Source of the DNA: Gammaproteobacteria bacterium
GTDB lineage: Bacteria > Pseudomonadota > Gammaproteobacteria > Pseudomonadales > Azotimanducaceae
Length of the DNA: 32,038 nt
Direction: 5' to 3'
Assembly (NCBI GenBank): GCA_018665025.1
Contig: JABJED010000085.1
Coordinates: 1-32,038 of the forward strand
Shown here: positions 17,908 through 26,104 of the stretch, in pieces
How positions within the stretch are numbered: position 1 is the stretch's first letter
How the letters are laid out: every line of letters starts with the position of its first letter
Program-made: the position numbers and the translations under genes
The notes under the pieces: generated by a model
Told to the model about the DNA's origin: nothing
The model's input: the letters and a program-made list of their open reading frames with translations, nothing else
Database searches by the model: none

Positions 17908-19845
17908 ATGGCAATTCGAGCAACGTTTCTTGTTTTACTCAGTTTCCTGATCGCAGGATGTGAGCAGACTGATACTGAAGGCGACCTTGTGATTGTGCCA
18001 ACGGAACCTGAATTGCTGACCTCGACTGACGATATGCAAACCGGTGCATCTGACTTCGACCGGTCGACTCATCCCGGCAAGGGGTTATATGAAGAGAGCT
18101 GCAGCGGTTGTCACGATGGTACTGTTTCAAGGGCCCCGCACTTTTCATGGCTTGAAATGATGGATGCATCTGTCGTTTATCAAGCAATGAACGACGGTGT
18201 GATGAGTGTCCAGGCCGAGGCATTGACTGATGAGGACAAGATACTGATTACAGAGTATCTCACTCGAACAAAGCTTGCTGGTGGCGCGGCCCTGAAGGTG
18301 ATTGAGCCACCTATGTGTACTGACGGTGATTTTGATCTTTCTTCCCCGGCTCAGGCCGTAAACTGGGGGCACGATACCAATAGATATTCCCCTTCGACGG
18401 TAGCGGGGTTAACGGTTTCTGAAATCCCGCACCTTGAATTGAAATGGGCATTTGCTTTTCCTCATGCGTTTCGGGCCAGATCGCAACCTACGGTAGCCAT
18501 GGGCACTGTCTTTGTCGGTTCGCAGGAAGGCCGTGTCTATGCGCTTGACCTGGAAACAGGTTGCGCCAGGTGGACGTTTAGCGCTGCAGCGGAAGTCCGG
18601 ACTGGCATTGTGTTATCGCTATCAGAGGCGCCAATTTCAAAAGACAATCCGCCGCTCGCCTATTTCGGAGACATCATTGCGCGTTTCTATGCGGTTAATG
18701 CCCTGACCGGGGAACTCGTCTGGTCTTTTAAGGCGGATGAGCATCCCAGTGCGACGTTGACGGCAACCCCGGCTTTTCACGAGGGCACGTTGTTTGTTCC
18801 AGTGTCGTCTCTGGAAGTTATTCCTGCGGCTGATCCGGAATATGAATGTTGTACATTCCGGGGGAGTGTCCTGGCGATAGACGGGACCAATGGTAGTGTC
18901 CTGTGGCGCCACTATACAATTGAAGGAGAGCCTTCAGAGGTTAGCAGAACGAGTGTTGGAACAAGGGTGTTGGCGCCATCCGGCGCGCCGGTCTGGAGCA
19001 GCCCTACTGTGGATCGTAAGCGTGGACTGATCTATGTAGGGACGGGAGAAAACTATTCTTCACCCCCTGATGGAAATTCAGATGCAGTTCTTGCGATTGA
19101 TATGGCGACCGGTGCTCGAGTGTGGACTCGTCAATCCACCAGTGGCGATGCCTGGAATGTAGCCTGCATGATGGCTAATAACCCGAACTGTCCGCCGGAA
19201 GATGGGCCAGATTTTGATCATGGTTCCAGTATTCTTATCGTTGAGCTCGATCGAGATAAAGATATCCTGCTTGCCGGTCATAAGAATGGCACCGTGTATG
19301 CTCTTGACCCTGACAACAAAGCTGAGGTGCGTTGGACGACTGATGTAGGACGGGGCAGCATACAGGGAGGCATTCACTTTGGGATGTCTGCCGCGGATAC
19401 CCAGCTGTATGTGCCGATCAACGATATGAACAATACCCGTAACGGTGATTACCTTGATCCTGAGCAGGCTCGTCCCGGAATTCATAGTATCGATGCGAAT
19501 ACCGGCAAACTGCTCTGGAGTAATGTCCAGTCAAATGTGTGTTATGACGAAGATGAATTCTGCGACCCCGGTATCAGCTCGCCCGTGACTTCTATTCCCG
19601 GTGCGGTATTTGCAGGCCACCTGGATGGATTTGTCAGGGCGTATGCTTCGGAAAACGGAGAACTATTGTGGCAGTTCGATACCCGACCTGAACGAGTCGG
19701 AGTCAACGGTGTTACCGGGTATGGCGGTAGTATGAGTGGTGCAGGTCCAGCAATTGTGGATGGTCATGTGGTTATAAACTCTGGTTATGGCTTGTACAAC
19801 CATGAGCCGGGGAACTTGTTGATGGTGTTTGCGGCGCCGCAATAG
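17908..19845 (+). CDS. Lipoprotein cytochrome c-PQQ dehydrogenase (polyvinyl-alcohol dehydrogenase-like)
   Basis: A protein of about 645 residues. A lipoprotein signal peptide ends in FLIAGC, with Cys18 lipidated (numbering from 17908). A short cytochrome c domain follows with CSGCH at about 65-69 and a likely Met ligand in the AMNDGVM stretch. The rest (about 120-645) is a PQQ-enzyme beta-propeller with repeated VYALDLETG/LLAIDMATG/VYALDPDN-type blades and tryptophan-docking strands such as GELVWSF and GKLLWSN. By family knowledge it oxidises alcohols in the periplasm and passes electrons to the haem and then the respiratory chain; the closest named family is polyvinyl-alcohol dehydrogenase, but the natural substrate is unknown. 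The haem at the N-terminus, not the C-terminus, distinguishes it from the other cytochrome-fused dehydrogenase at 4075-5559. Confidence 0.88.
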   Translation: MAIRATFLVLLSFLIAGCEQTDTEGDLVIVPTEPELLTSTDDMQTGASDFDRSTHPGKGLYEESCSGCHDGTVSRAPHFSWLEMMDASVVYQAMNDGVMSVQAEALTDEDKILITEYLTRTKLAGGAALKVIEPPMCTDGDFDLSSPAQAVNWGHDTNRYSPSTVAGLTVSEIPHLELKWAFAFPHAFRARSQPTVAMGTVFVGSQEGRVYALDLETGCARWTFSAAAEVRTGIVLSLSEAPISKDNPPLAYFGDIIARFYAVNALTGELVWSFKADEHPSATLTATPAFHEGTLFVPVSSLEVIPAADPEYECCTFRGSVLAIDGTNGSVLWRHYTIEGEPSEVSRTSVGTRVLAPSGAPVWSSPTVDRKRGLIYVGTGENYSSPPDGNSDAVLAIDMATGARVWTRQSTSGDAWNVACMMANNPNCPPEDGPDFDHGSSILIVELDRDKDILLAGHKNGTVYALDPDNKAEVRWTTDVGRGSIQGGIHFGMSAADTQLYVPINDMNNTRNGDYLDPEQARPGIHSIDANTGKLLWSNVQSNVCYDEDEFCDPGISSPVTSIPGAVFAGHLDGFVRAYASENGELLWQFDTRPERVGVNGVTGYGGSMSGAGPAIVDGHVVINSGYGLYNHEPGNLLMVFAAPQ

Positions 19846-20045
19846 GCGGTGTCTGGGTAGGGGGTGTTCCCTGGCCCGCTTCGCGAATCAGGTCACTAGC
19901 ACCATCCCATCCCTCATGCTGCTGATTCCAGTCGTCGAACAGATTCCGAGTAACGCTCATAGGATCTCGCTTATCGGTTGATGGTTCCATGGGCTAACAG
20001 TAGTCAGCAGTATAGGATGGGTTTATCACAAAACGGGGGATAGTA

Positions 20046-20225
20046 ATGAGTGTCGACAATGGTGAAAGATTTATTAGGTTGCTCGAAACAGACTCCGAGC
20101 TTAGACGAAAAGTCAGGGAACCCGGTGAGTCTGCATTTCTGCATCATTCAGCATCCGTCGGGGCGTCTTGTACACCCTGCGAAGTAGGGTCTGCGATGAT
20201 CCGGGGTATGGGCACTGTTTCTTGA
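20046..20225 (+). CDS. Nif11-like leader peptide / small peptide
   Basis: A 59-residue ORF with ATG preceded by GGGGGA five bases upstream. It reads MSVDNGERFIRLLETDSELR, then a basic stretch, AFLHHSASVGASCTPCEVG and a short tail IRGMGTVS. The pattern (MS....RF...L..D.ELR.K, then AFL..S...G...T..EV) matches the Nif11-like leader domain (Pfam PF07862/TIGR03798 as I remember it), found in nitrogenase-associated proteins and in precursors of ribosomal peptides. Only about ten residues follow the domain and there is no GG cleavage site, so a classical modified-peptide core is doubtful; the two Cys in SCTPCE are notable. Its TGA overlaps the TTG start of the next gene. No peptide-modifying enzyme is near. 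Confidence 0.55.
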   Translation: MSVDNGERFIRLLETDSELRRKVREPGESAFLHHSASVGASCTPCEVGSAMIRGMGTVS

Positions 20226-20833
20226 ACATCAATAAGCTGAAGATCGCCGAGGCACATTTTCTGCAGTCTTACCCTGACGGGTTTGCAGACGCCGGGCTTG
20301 AAAAAGTTGGAAAGCGCCATCGGGTGGACAAGATGACCGTCTTCGCCAAAAAAGTCCTCGCGAAAAAGGAATTCGATAAACCCAACGCGTTGCTGGAGAA
20401 CATGGTTAAGCTGGTTTCGCGATCGTCGATGGTGTCGCTGTTCGAGAAGCCAAAATTCAGGGATATGGTGAATGACCTGAACTCGGATGATCGAGTAAGA
20501 CTGGTCGCGTCGTACAAGAAACTCTTTCATGGCAACCAAAAAAAAGGTTTGACCGAGGTGGTTGAGTTCCTTGCAGAAAGGAAGATGGCCAAATGGAGCC
20601 TGGTGACAATTGGCCTGGTTTACTACCGGCCGCAGAAAGAAGTTTTTGTGAAGCCGACGACCGCCAAGAACATTGTGCAGAAGCTGGAGCTGGATCTGGA
20701 CTACAAGCCGAGGCCCAGCTGGGAATTTTATGAGGGCTACCGAAAAGCAATTCTTGAGATGAAGTCGCTGGTTAGTCCGTCGCTCGCACCGAACAATGCC
20801 GCTCTGACAGGGTTTCTGATGATGACGCTATAG
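20222..20833 (+). CDS. Conserved protein of unknown function, coupled to the Nif11-like ORF
   Basis: I do not recognise a named family. The TTG at 20222 gives 203 residues starting MNINKLKIAEAHFLQSYPDG, which looks like a genuine N-terminus; the frame is open to 20168 but that part overlaps the Nif11-like ORF and reads unlike protein. Composition is helical and rich in Lys, with no signal peptide or membrane segment, so cytoplasmic. Striking segments are VSRSSMVSLFEKPKFRD, WSLVTIGLVYYRPQKEVFVK and RPSWEFYEGYRKAI, and a C-terminal SLAPNNAALTGFLMM; these feel like the conserved core of a widespread hypothetical protein. The TTG lies within the TTGA overlap with the preceding stop, which argues for translational coupling. 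It is convergent with the acyl-CoA dehydrogenase at 20903. Confidence 0.65.
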   Translation: MNINKLKIAEAHFLQSYPDGFADAGLEKVGKRHRVDKMTVFAKKVLAKKEFDKPNALLENMVKLVSRSSMVSLFEKPKFRDMVNDLNSDDRVRLVASYKKLFHGNQKKGLTEVVEFLAERKMAKWSLVTIGLVYYRPQKEVFVKPTTAKNIVQKLELDLDYKPRPSWEFYEGYRKAILEMKSLVSPSLAPNNAALTGFLMMTL

Positions 20834-20902
20834 AGGCAGTCCGTTTGCTGGTCGCCCCTTCGTTTTTCTGGTAGCACTTATTTTTCATCAAGCGATTTCG
20901 GG

Positions 20903-22099
20903 TTATAGTTGCAGGATAGCCTTGGCCACAATATTGCGTTGGACCTCGGCTGATCCACCTGCAATGGTTCGCATCCTGTTGTTCATATAGGTTGGCATCA
21001 GGGGTAGCGTGATTGTGGAACCAATAGGTGATGGGCCGCCGACTTCAAGTGCCGCTGGCTGATAGGGGAGCCCGTAGTAGGCTGCGACTTCAATGGCTAG
21101 TTCATCGGCTTTTTGTAGTGTTTCTGCACTAATGGCATTTAATACGGAAGAAACTGAGCCCGGTCGATTACCGGCACTAAGGCTGGCCAGCACTCTTTGT
21201 TCTGATGTCTCCATGGCAAGCGCATTGATCTCCAGCTGTGCCAGTTTTCCGAGGAACGCCGGGTCGCCAGACAGTGAATTCCCTGTAGTGCCGGTTTCAT
21301 TAGCCAAACGTCGCGTGCGGTTAATGAGCCGACGGAGCTCTATTGATGAAATTGAAAATCGCTCGAACTCCAGCAGATACTTTGCAACAGACCAGCCATC
21401 GTTTTCCTTACCGACCCGGTTTGCCCTGGGGACTCGCACATCATCAAAGAAGACCTGGTTAAGTTCGTGTGATCCTTCAAGGTTGATGATAGGTTCGATT
21501 TTTATCCCCGGCGTGTCCATATCGATCAACAGGAACGAAATACCCTGCTGAACCTTGCCTTCGGTTGACGTTCTGACCAGTGCGAACATCATGTTGGAGT
21601 GTTGTGCCAAGCTGGTCCATATTTTTGTACCGTTAACGATGTAGTCGTCCCCATCACGGGCAGCAAAGGTTCTCAATGATGCAAGGTCGGACCCTGCGCC
21701 AGGCTCCGAATATCCCTGGCACCAGATATGTTCACCGGACAGGATCCTTGGCAGGTAATAGTCCTTTTGCTCTTTGGTTCCGTAGCCTATTAGCATAGGT
21801 CCGCACATCTTCAATCCCATAGGAGATATACCCGGTGTTTCTGCGCGGGCGCACTCCTGGGAAAATATATATCTCTGCGTCAGCGACCAGTCTGTCCCGC
21901 CGTATTCTGCCGGCCATTCGGGCGCTGCCCAGCCTTTGTCGAACAACAATTTCTGCCAGGCCATAGCCGAGCTCTTTTCCTGCCAAATGCTGGTTTTTTT
22001 GCGACCGGCTTCACGTAGCTCCTCGCTAAGATTTTCATTGAGGAATAACCTGACTTCACCTCGAAATGCTTCATCGGCGGCTGAAAATTGAGAATCCAA
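20903..22099 (-). CDS. Acyl-CoA dehydrogenase (FadE-like, helix-G glutamate type)
   Basis: A full-length 398-residue flavoprotein. The N-terminal domain, the GYSEPGAGSDLASLRT flavin-facing strand and WTSLAQHSNMMF block are all typical. The C-terminus reads RTIAGGSAEVQRNI: the position of the medium-chain catalytic Glu is Gly, as in long-chain and isovaleryl enzymes. The base is instead probably E246 in LLEFERFSIS, which aligns with the helix-G Glu of those enzymes. This is a different catalytic layout from the other acyl-CoA dehydrogenase at 8014. TTG start, with AGGGGG five bases upstream. It lies 140 bases downstream of the hydroxylase gene on the same strand, so they may be co-transcribed. 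Confidence 0.92.
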   Translation of the reverse strand: MDSQFSAADEAFRGEVRLFLNENLSEELREAGRKKTSIWQEKSSAMAWQKLLFDKGWAAPEWPAEYGGTDWSLTQRYIFSQECARAETPGISPMGLKMCGPMLIGYGTKEQKDYYLPRILSGEHIWCQGYSEPGAGSDLASLRTFAARDGDDYIVNGTKIWTSLAQHSNMMFALVRTSTEGKVQQGISFLLIDMDTPGIKIEPIINLEGSHELNQVFFDDVRVPRANRVGKENDGWSVAKYLLEFERFSISSIELRRLINRTRRLANETGTTGNSLSGDPAFLGKLAQLEINALAMETSEQRVLASLSAGNRPGSVSSVLNAISAETLQKADELAIEVAAYYGLPYQPAALEVGGPSPIGSTITLPLMPTYMNNRMRTIAGGSAEVQRNIVAKAILQL

Positions 22100-22238
22100 A
22101 TTTTCCCCCTGATTAGTTCCCGTCCGAAAACCTCAATACTGATTACAAACGGAGTGAGCTTATGAAAGTGTCAGTTCAAAAGCTGTTAGTTTAGCAGGGA
22201 ATAGCCACCGCGGTGTGCCGTTCTTGGGCGCGAACACG

Positions 22239-23099
22239 TTAGTAGTCGGTCTTTATTGTTTTGTTGAAGGGCAGGCTGAATTGAAAGGCAAGATTCAGGT
22301 CGTACTGTCCGTCGACGGTATCCAGACCATAATGGATATCATCCGGATTGTCATAAACAAAGGTGCCAAACATGCGATCCCAGCAGGACAGAATGTTGCC
22401 ATAGTTGCTGTTGGTCCATGGACGTTCGAAGTGATGATGAAACTTGTGCATGTGCGGTGTAACGATGATCCAGCTGAGCACCCGGTCCAGGTCTATTGGC
22501 AGGCGAATATTGGCATGGGTGAAGTAGGCAAAAAATGGCGTAATAATCCTGTAGAGAACGTAAAAAGCGGCTGGAATTCCGACGCACACGATCACGCTAA
22601 ATATCAGTAGCTCTCTGACAAGAATATCGCCTGGGTGGTGGCGGGTTCCTGTGCTGGCATCGACCGTCGTGTCGCTGTGGTGCACCAGGTGAAGTTTCCA
22701 CAGCCACTTGTATCGATGCAGGCAGACATGGACGAGATACTGACCAAAGAAGTCGAGTAGAACCAGAGAGATAACGAGCTGCAGCCATAAAGGAATACTG
22801 ATGATGTAGAAGAGCCCAAATTCGAGGCGAGCGATATCTATGATTCCGTATGCCAGGAATGCAAGGCTAAAGGATATGATGCCCGAGGTCAGTATAAAAA
22901 CCATGTTGGTCGCGACGTGACTTAACTTTCGATATCCGAATTCGATGTTGGGGATAAGCGATTCGAGCGCGAGGCTGGCGAGCAGGCTGCCAAACAGCAA
23001 TCCAACCCTGGCCGAGTCAGGCAGCTGATTGAGCTCATGAATGAATTGTTCCATCTCATCTATCATAGTTGAGATAGCATCAACCGTCTTGTCGGACAT
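22239..23099 (-). CDS. Fatty acid hydroxylase / sterol desaturase family membrane protein
   Basis: A 286-residue integral membrane di-iron enzyme. Histidine boxes are in the expected order: H124-x3-H128, H137-x2-HH (140-141), a TRHHPGD pair, and PHMHKFHHHFERPW near the C-terminus. Hydrophobic segments lie near 32-50, 63-90, 98-122 and 170-195. The family hydroxylates or desaturates lipids, sterols or carotenoids at the inner membrane using O2 and an electron carrier. Its ATG lies 93 bases from that of the divergent Baeyer-Villiger-type gene, and the acyl-CoA dehydrogenase follows it. The trio could oxidise a lipid or terpenoid stepwise, but that is inference. Confidence 0.87.
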   Translation of the reverse strand: MSDKTVDAISTMIDEMEQFIHELNQLPDSARVGLLFGSLLASLALESLIPNIEFGYRKLSHVATNMVFILTSGIISFSLAFLAYGIIDIARLEFGLFYIISIPLWLQLVISLVLLDFFGQYLVHVCLHRYKWLWKLHLVHHSDTTVDASTGTRHHPGDILVRELLIFSVIVCVGIPAAFYVLYRIITPFFAYFTHANIRLPIDLDRVLSWIIVTPHMHKFHHHFERPWTNSNYGNILSCWDRMFGTFVYDNPDDIHYGLDTVDGQYDLNLAFQFSLPFNKTIKTDY

Positions 23100-23192
23100 C
23101 AGGGTTATTTGACGGGGAGCGCGCTCTCTGGTTTATTCAATCATTACACTCGGTGCCCAAGTGGCATTCATCATTTATCAGAGCAGGACCAT

Positions 23193-25049
23193 ATGGCGAT
23201 TCAGATAGACCAGGAAACAGGACTTAAAACATTTAACACTAGAGCCGCCGTAGCGACTGACAAGATTGCCGGCCGTGGTTACGCCGTCGTTGATGACCAG
23301 GCACTGAAGGATTTACCTGAGCCTCCGGCTGGCGCTGTTTTCAATGCGGAAGAACAGGCCAGGTATCGCGATTTCAAAGAGGCAAGGCGTGGTGTTGCGG
23401 ATTATATGCCCATGGAAGGGGATTTCAGCAGGTACCTGGAGGATGTATATTCAGCTGATCCTGTTGAGCGGGAATCACTCGATGATGAGTGCGAAATTCT
23501 GGTTGTAGGCGCTGGGTTTGCAGGCTTGCTGCTATGGTACAAATTACGGCAAGCGGGGTTTAACGATGTTCGCTTCTGTGAAAAAGGTGGTGATGTTGGA
23601 GGTACCTGGTATTGGAATCGATACCCGGGTATCGCCTGTGACGTTGAAGCATACAGCTACCTGCCTTTACTCGAAGAGATGGGTTACGTCCCTTCGATGA
23701 AGTTCGCCTCAGGATTTGAAATTCTGGAGTACTGCCAGAAAATGGCAGAGGAATTTGGCTTTTATGACCATTGTCTTTTTCATACAACGGTTGAAAAAAC
23801 GGTCTGGAACGAATCGTCCGGTCGTTGGTCTGTTCACACGGACCGCGGCGACTCGATGAAAGCTCGATACGTCATCCTGGCCAATGGGATTTTGACAACA
23901 CCAAAGCTCGCGCGAATTAAGGGCATGGAGAAATACCAGGGGGATTCCTTCCACACCTCACGTTGGAACTATCATGTGGACTTGGAAGGCAAGCGCGTGG
24001 GGATTATCGGCACAGGTGCAACTGCAGTGCAGGCTGTGCCGGAGCTGGCTAAAATTGTGGGTGAACTTCATGTGTTCCAGAGGACACCGTCGTCCGTCGA
24101 TGTAAGAGACCAAAGGGAAACAACGCAGGAAGAAAGGCAGACCTGGGCGGACGAGCCAGGTTGGGCAAAGGCCCGGCGAGCGAGGTTCGCCAAGATATCT
24201 GGAGGTCGAACTGCCATCAAGGCGAATGATGACTACCTTGCCGGCAAGGTACCGGATTTCAAGGAGCGTAAGCAACATTCAGAAAAGTTGTCCCCTGAAG
24301 AAATGATCCAGAAGAATCTTGAATCCAACTTCCGGATTATGGAACAGATCAGGGGCAGAGTGGATGCGATAGTGGAAGACCCAGAAACGGCGGCCTCTCT
24401 AAAACCCTATTATCCTTACGGGTGCAAGCGGCCGACGTTTCATGATGAGTATCTGCCGGCATTCAATAGACCTAATGTCACGCTTGTAGATACAGCGCCC
24501 CTTGGCGTTCGTGAGATCACGGAACACGGCATTGTGCACGATGGGGTAGAGTACCCGCTGGATGTTTTGATTTACGCTACCGGGTTTCAGTGGATGGCGA
24601 CCTCAACGTTCAACATGATTGAGGGTCGTGATGGTCAGACGCTAAATGGTAAGTGGCAATCGGAGGGGACAAAAACTTTCCTTGGTATTCACAGTCATGG
24701 GTTCCCGAACCTGTTTGTCGTTTCGGGTCCGCAAGGCGGTGGCGGAAGTTTCAATTTCACTAATGCTATCGAAGAGCACGGTGATTACATTGTCTGGATG
24801 TTGTCGACCATGCGAGCGCAGGGAGTGAAGATAGTTGATGTTCGCAAAGAGCCGGAGGATCGGTATGCAGCACATTGTCGAAATGCTGATATCAATTCTG
24901 CGCCGCTGCGCGACTGCATCTCCTATTACAACGGTGAGGGCGATGCGGAGCCGGGGAGTCTGGCTTATTACGGTGGGGGTACCTGGCATAAAATTCGTAT
25001 CGAAGCGCAGGCATCGCTGGAGCCCTACCTGTTCGATTCAGGTGAATAG
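23193..25049 (+). CDS. FAD/NADPH flavin monooxygenase, Baeyer-Villiger type
   Basis: About 618 residues. An N-terminal extension of around 100 residues precedes the FAD-binding VVGAGFAGLL (residues 104-113). GGDVGGTWYWNRYPG is the typical GGTWxxNRYPG turn. The NADPH-binding second Rossmann motif is IIGTGATAVQ (271-280). The Baeyer-Villiger fingerprint FxGxxxHxxxW appears as YQGDSFHTSRW (248-258), with Tyr for Phe. These enzymes turn ketones into esters or lactones. The extension and length resemble large-ring or alicyclic ketone monooxygenases. The frame is open to 23109 but the ATG at 23193 has CAGGA just upstream and the earlier residues are not family-like. It is divergent from the hydroxylase gene. 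Confidence 0.9.
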   Translation: MAIQIDQETGLKTFNTRAAVATDKIAGRGYAVVDDQALKDLPEPPAGAVFNAEEQARYRDFKEARRGVADYMPMEGDFSRYLEDVYSADPVERESLDDECEILVVGAGFAGLLLWYKLRQAGFNDVRFCEKGGDVGGTWYWNRYPGIACDVEAYSYLPLLEEMGYVPSMKFASGFEILEYCQKMAEEFGFYDHCLFHTTVEKTVWNESSGRWSVHTDRGDSMKARYVILANGILTTPKLARIKGMEKYQGDSFHTSRWNYHVDLEGKRVGIIGTGATAVQAVPELAKIVGELHVFQRTPSSVDVRDQRETTQEERQTWADEPGWAKARRARFAKISGGRTAIKANDDYLAGKVPDFKERKQHSEKLSPEEMIQKNLESNFRIMEQIRGRVDAIVEDPETAASLKPYYPYGCKRPTFHDEYLPAFNRPNVTLVDTAPLGVREITEHGIVHDGVEYPLDVLIYATGFQWMATSTFNMIEGRDGQTLNGKWQSEGTKTFLGIHSHGFPNLFVVSGPQGGGGSFNFTNAIEEHGDYIVWMLSTMRAQGVKIVDVRKEPEDRYAAHCRNADINSAPLRDCISYYNGEGDAEPGSLAYYGGGTWHKIRIEAQASLEPYLFDSGE

Positions 25050-25147
25050 GTTATTCGCGATACCACCGAGGAAAGCGCATCCGAGAGAATGACAAAGAGG
25101 GGTTCGACCAGACGGTAACGGGTGCCGGTGATGAAATCACGTTCTAT

Positions 25148-25819
25148 TCAGATAGGCGGGCCAACCGAAGCAGCCATGATTCGGCTCAGGTGACTGTACG
25201 GCAACCCTGTTTCTTCCCTCCAGTGATTAAAGGCTTCCTGCGTTGCTCGCAATGCGCGTTGGCTGGTTGGTTCTTTATCAACTACTCCTTCGGCGACCAG
25301 AACAGTGACGACATCCTTACTGAACATGAAGGTGTCCTTGCCAACAAACCGAAGGAAGTATTGTCCCGTGTGTCCCCCGAGTCGGCTGCCATGTTTCTTC
25401 AGATAAAGTAGCAGGCCGACGACGTCATCTTCGGGCCAGTCAGCCAGAAACCGGCCAAAGGTTTTGTGTTCGGAATTAGCGTCCAGGATAAATTTTGCGT
25501 TTTCCCGGGTCGCCAAAATTTTTGTCATGTTTCTGATGATTGATGTGTCCTGGGCCAGGGATTCCAGTCGCTCATCACTGAAATTGGCGATTGCTTTGGG
25601 GTTAAACCCTACGAACGCGGTCTCGAAGTTGGACCATTTGTTCTCGACAATCTTCCAAACGAACCCTGATCGAAATACACATTTGGTCATTTCGGACAAA
25701 TAGGAATCATCAGTGGCTCTTATAAGGGCCTGACGAGATTTCACCTTGGGCAGCGAAGCAGCAAGTTCCTGTCCACCTTTTCTATTAACCGCGCGCGTGT
25801 AAATCTGTTTGAAAGTCAT
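25148..25819 (-). CDS. Tag-like DNA-3-methyladenine glycosylase family protein, divergent
   Basis: A 223-residue protein recognised from the LSEMTKCVFRSGFVWKIVENKW, DTSIIRNMTKI and ADWPEDDVVGLLLYLKK segments, which line up with the helix-hairpin-helix core of E. coli Tag. Tag excises 3-methyladenine from alkylated DNA. Differences are large: the Tag Glu in LEGQQAGLSW is C47 here, and the N-terminal Cys/His zinc ligands of Tag are absent. It belongs to the divergent branch that databases label 3-methyladenine glycosylase, but activity on that base is not assured. ATG start with no Shine-Dalgarno sequence; it starts just after the stop of a short reading-frame fragment on the same strand. Confidence 0.7.
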   Translation of the reverse strand: MTFKQIYTRAVNRKGGQELAASLPKVKSRQALIRATDDSYLSEMTKCVFRSGFVWKIVENKWSNFETAFVGFNPKAIANFSDERLESLAQDTSIIRNMTKILATRENAKFILDANSEHKTFGRFLADWPEDDVVGLLLYLKKHGSRLGGHTGQYFLRFVGKDTFMFSKDVVTVLVAEGVVDKEPTSQRALRATQEAFNHWREETGLPYSHLSRIMAASVGPPI

Positions 25820-25823
25820 TGTT

Positions 25824-25928
25824 TTAGGTGGTCATGCTTTTGAGTGCATCGTTCGCCATCTGAACATCTTTATCCGACGATTCGAGGATTGATACGCCAT
25901 GATGATACGCTTCTTCTGTTGGGCTTTG
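25824..25928 (-). pseudogene. C-terminal fragment of a lost gene upstream of the Tag-like gene
   Basis: A minus-strand frame of about 33 residues reads EEAYHHGVSILESSDKDVQ and ends ALKSMTT before TAA, five bases upstream of the Tag-like ATG. The composition is protein-like and the tight spacing is that of an operon, but an in-frame TAG precedes it and no start or domain remains. I infer a 5'-truncated gene. The family is not recognised, and chance is possible. Confidence 0.25.
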
Positions 25929-26104
25929 CTATACGACCTTTGCAAAAACCTATTCGGGACTAAACTGCGTTACATCCAGGCAAGGTCGAGCTATTCGACC
26001 GTTGCGTTTCTCGGATCAGCGATAATGAAAAGCTACTATGAGATCGATGAAGGGCGTATCTACCCTTCTGGTTTTTCATGGGGGAGAAGAACTGAAAGCG
26101 GGCG

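Noticed and set aside
19772-19990. 72-codon minus-strand ORF after the cytochrome-PQQ dehydrogenase
   Set aside because: No ribosome site, and its second half is antisense to a clear gene; the first part is Pro/Thr-rich toward the overlap and not family-like.
20168-20221. N-terminal extension of the unknown gene before TTG 20222
   Set aside because: It overlaps the Nif11-like ORF in another frame and reads unlike the rest of the protein, and the TTG at 20222 gives a natural start.
22215-22610. Plus-strand ORF of 131 codons
   Set aside because: Antisense to the di-iron hydroxylase, whose histidine boxes fix the true frame.
25984-26000. GGTCGA/TCGACC hairpin as a transposon end
   Set aside because: No second copy, terminal repeats or target duplication seen in the window.
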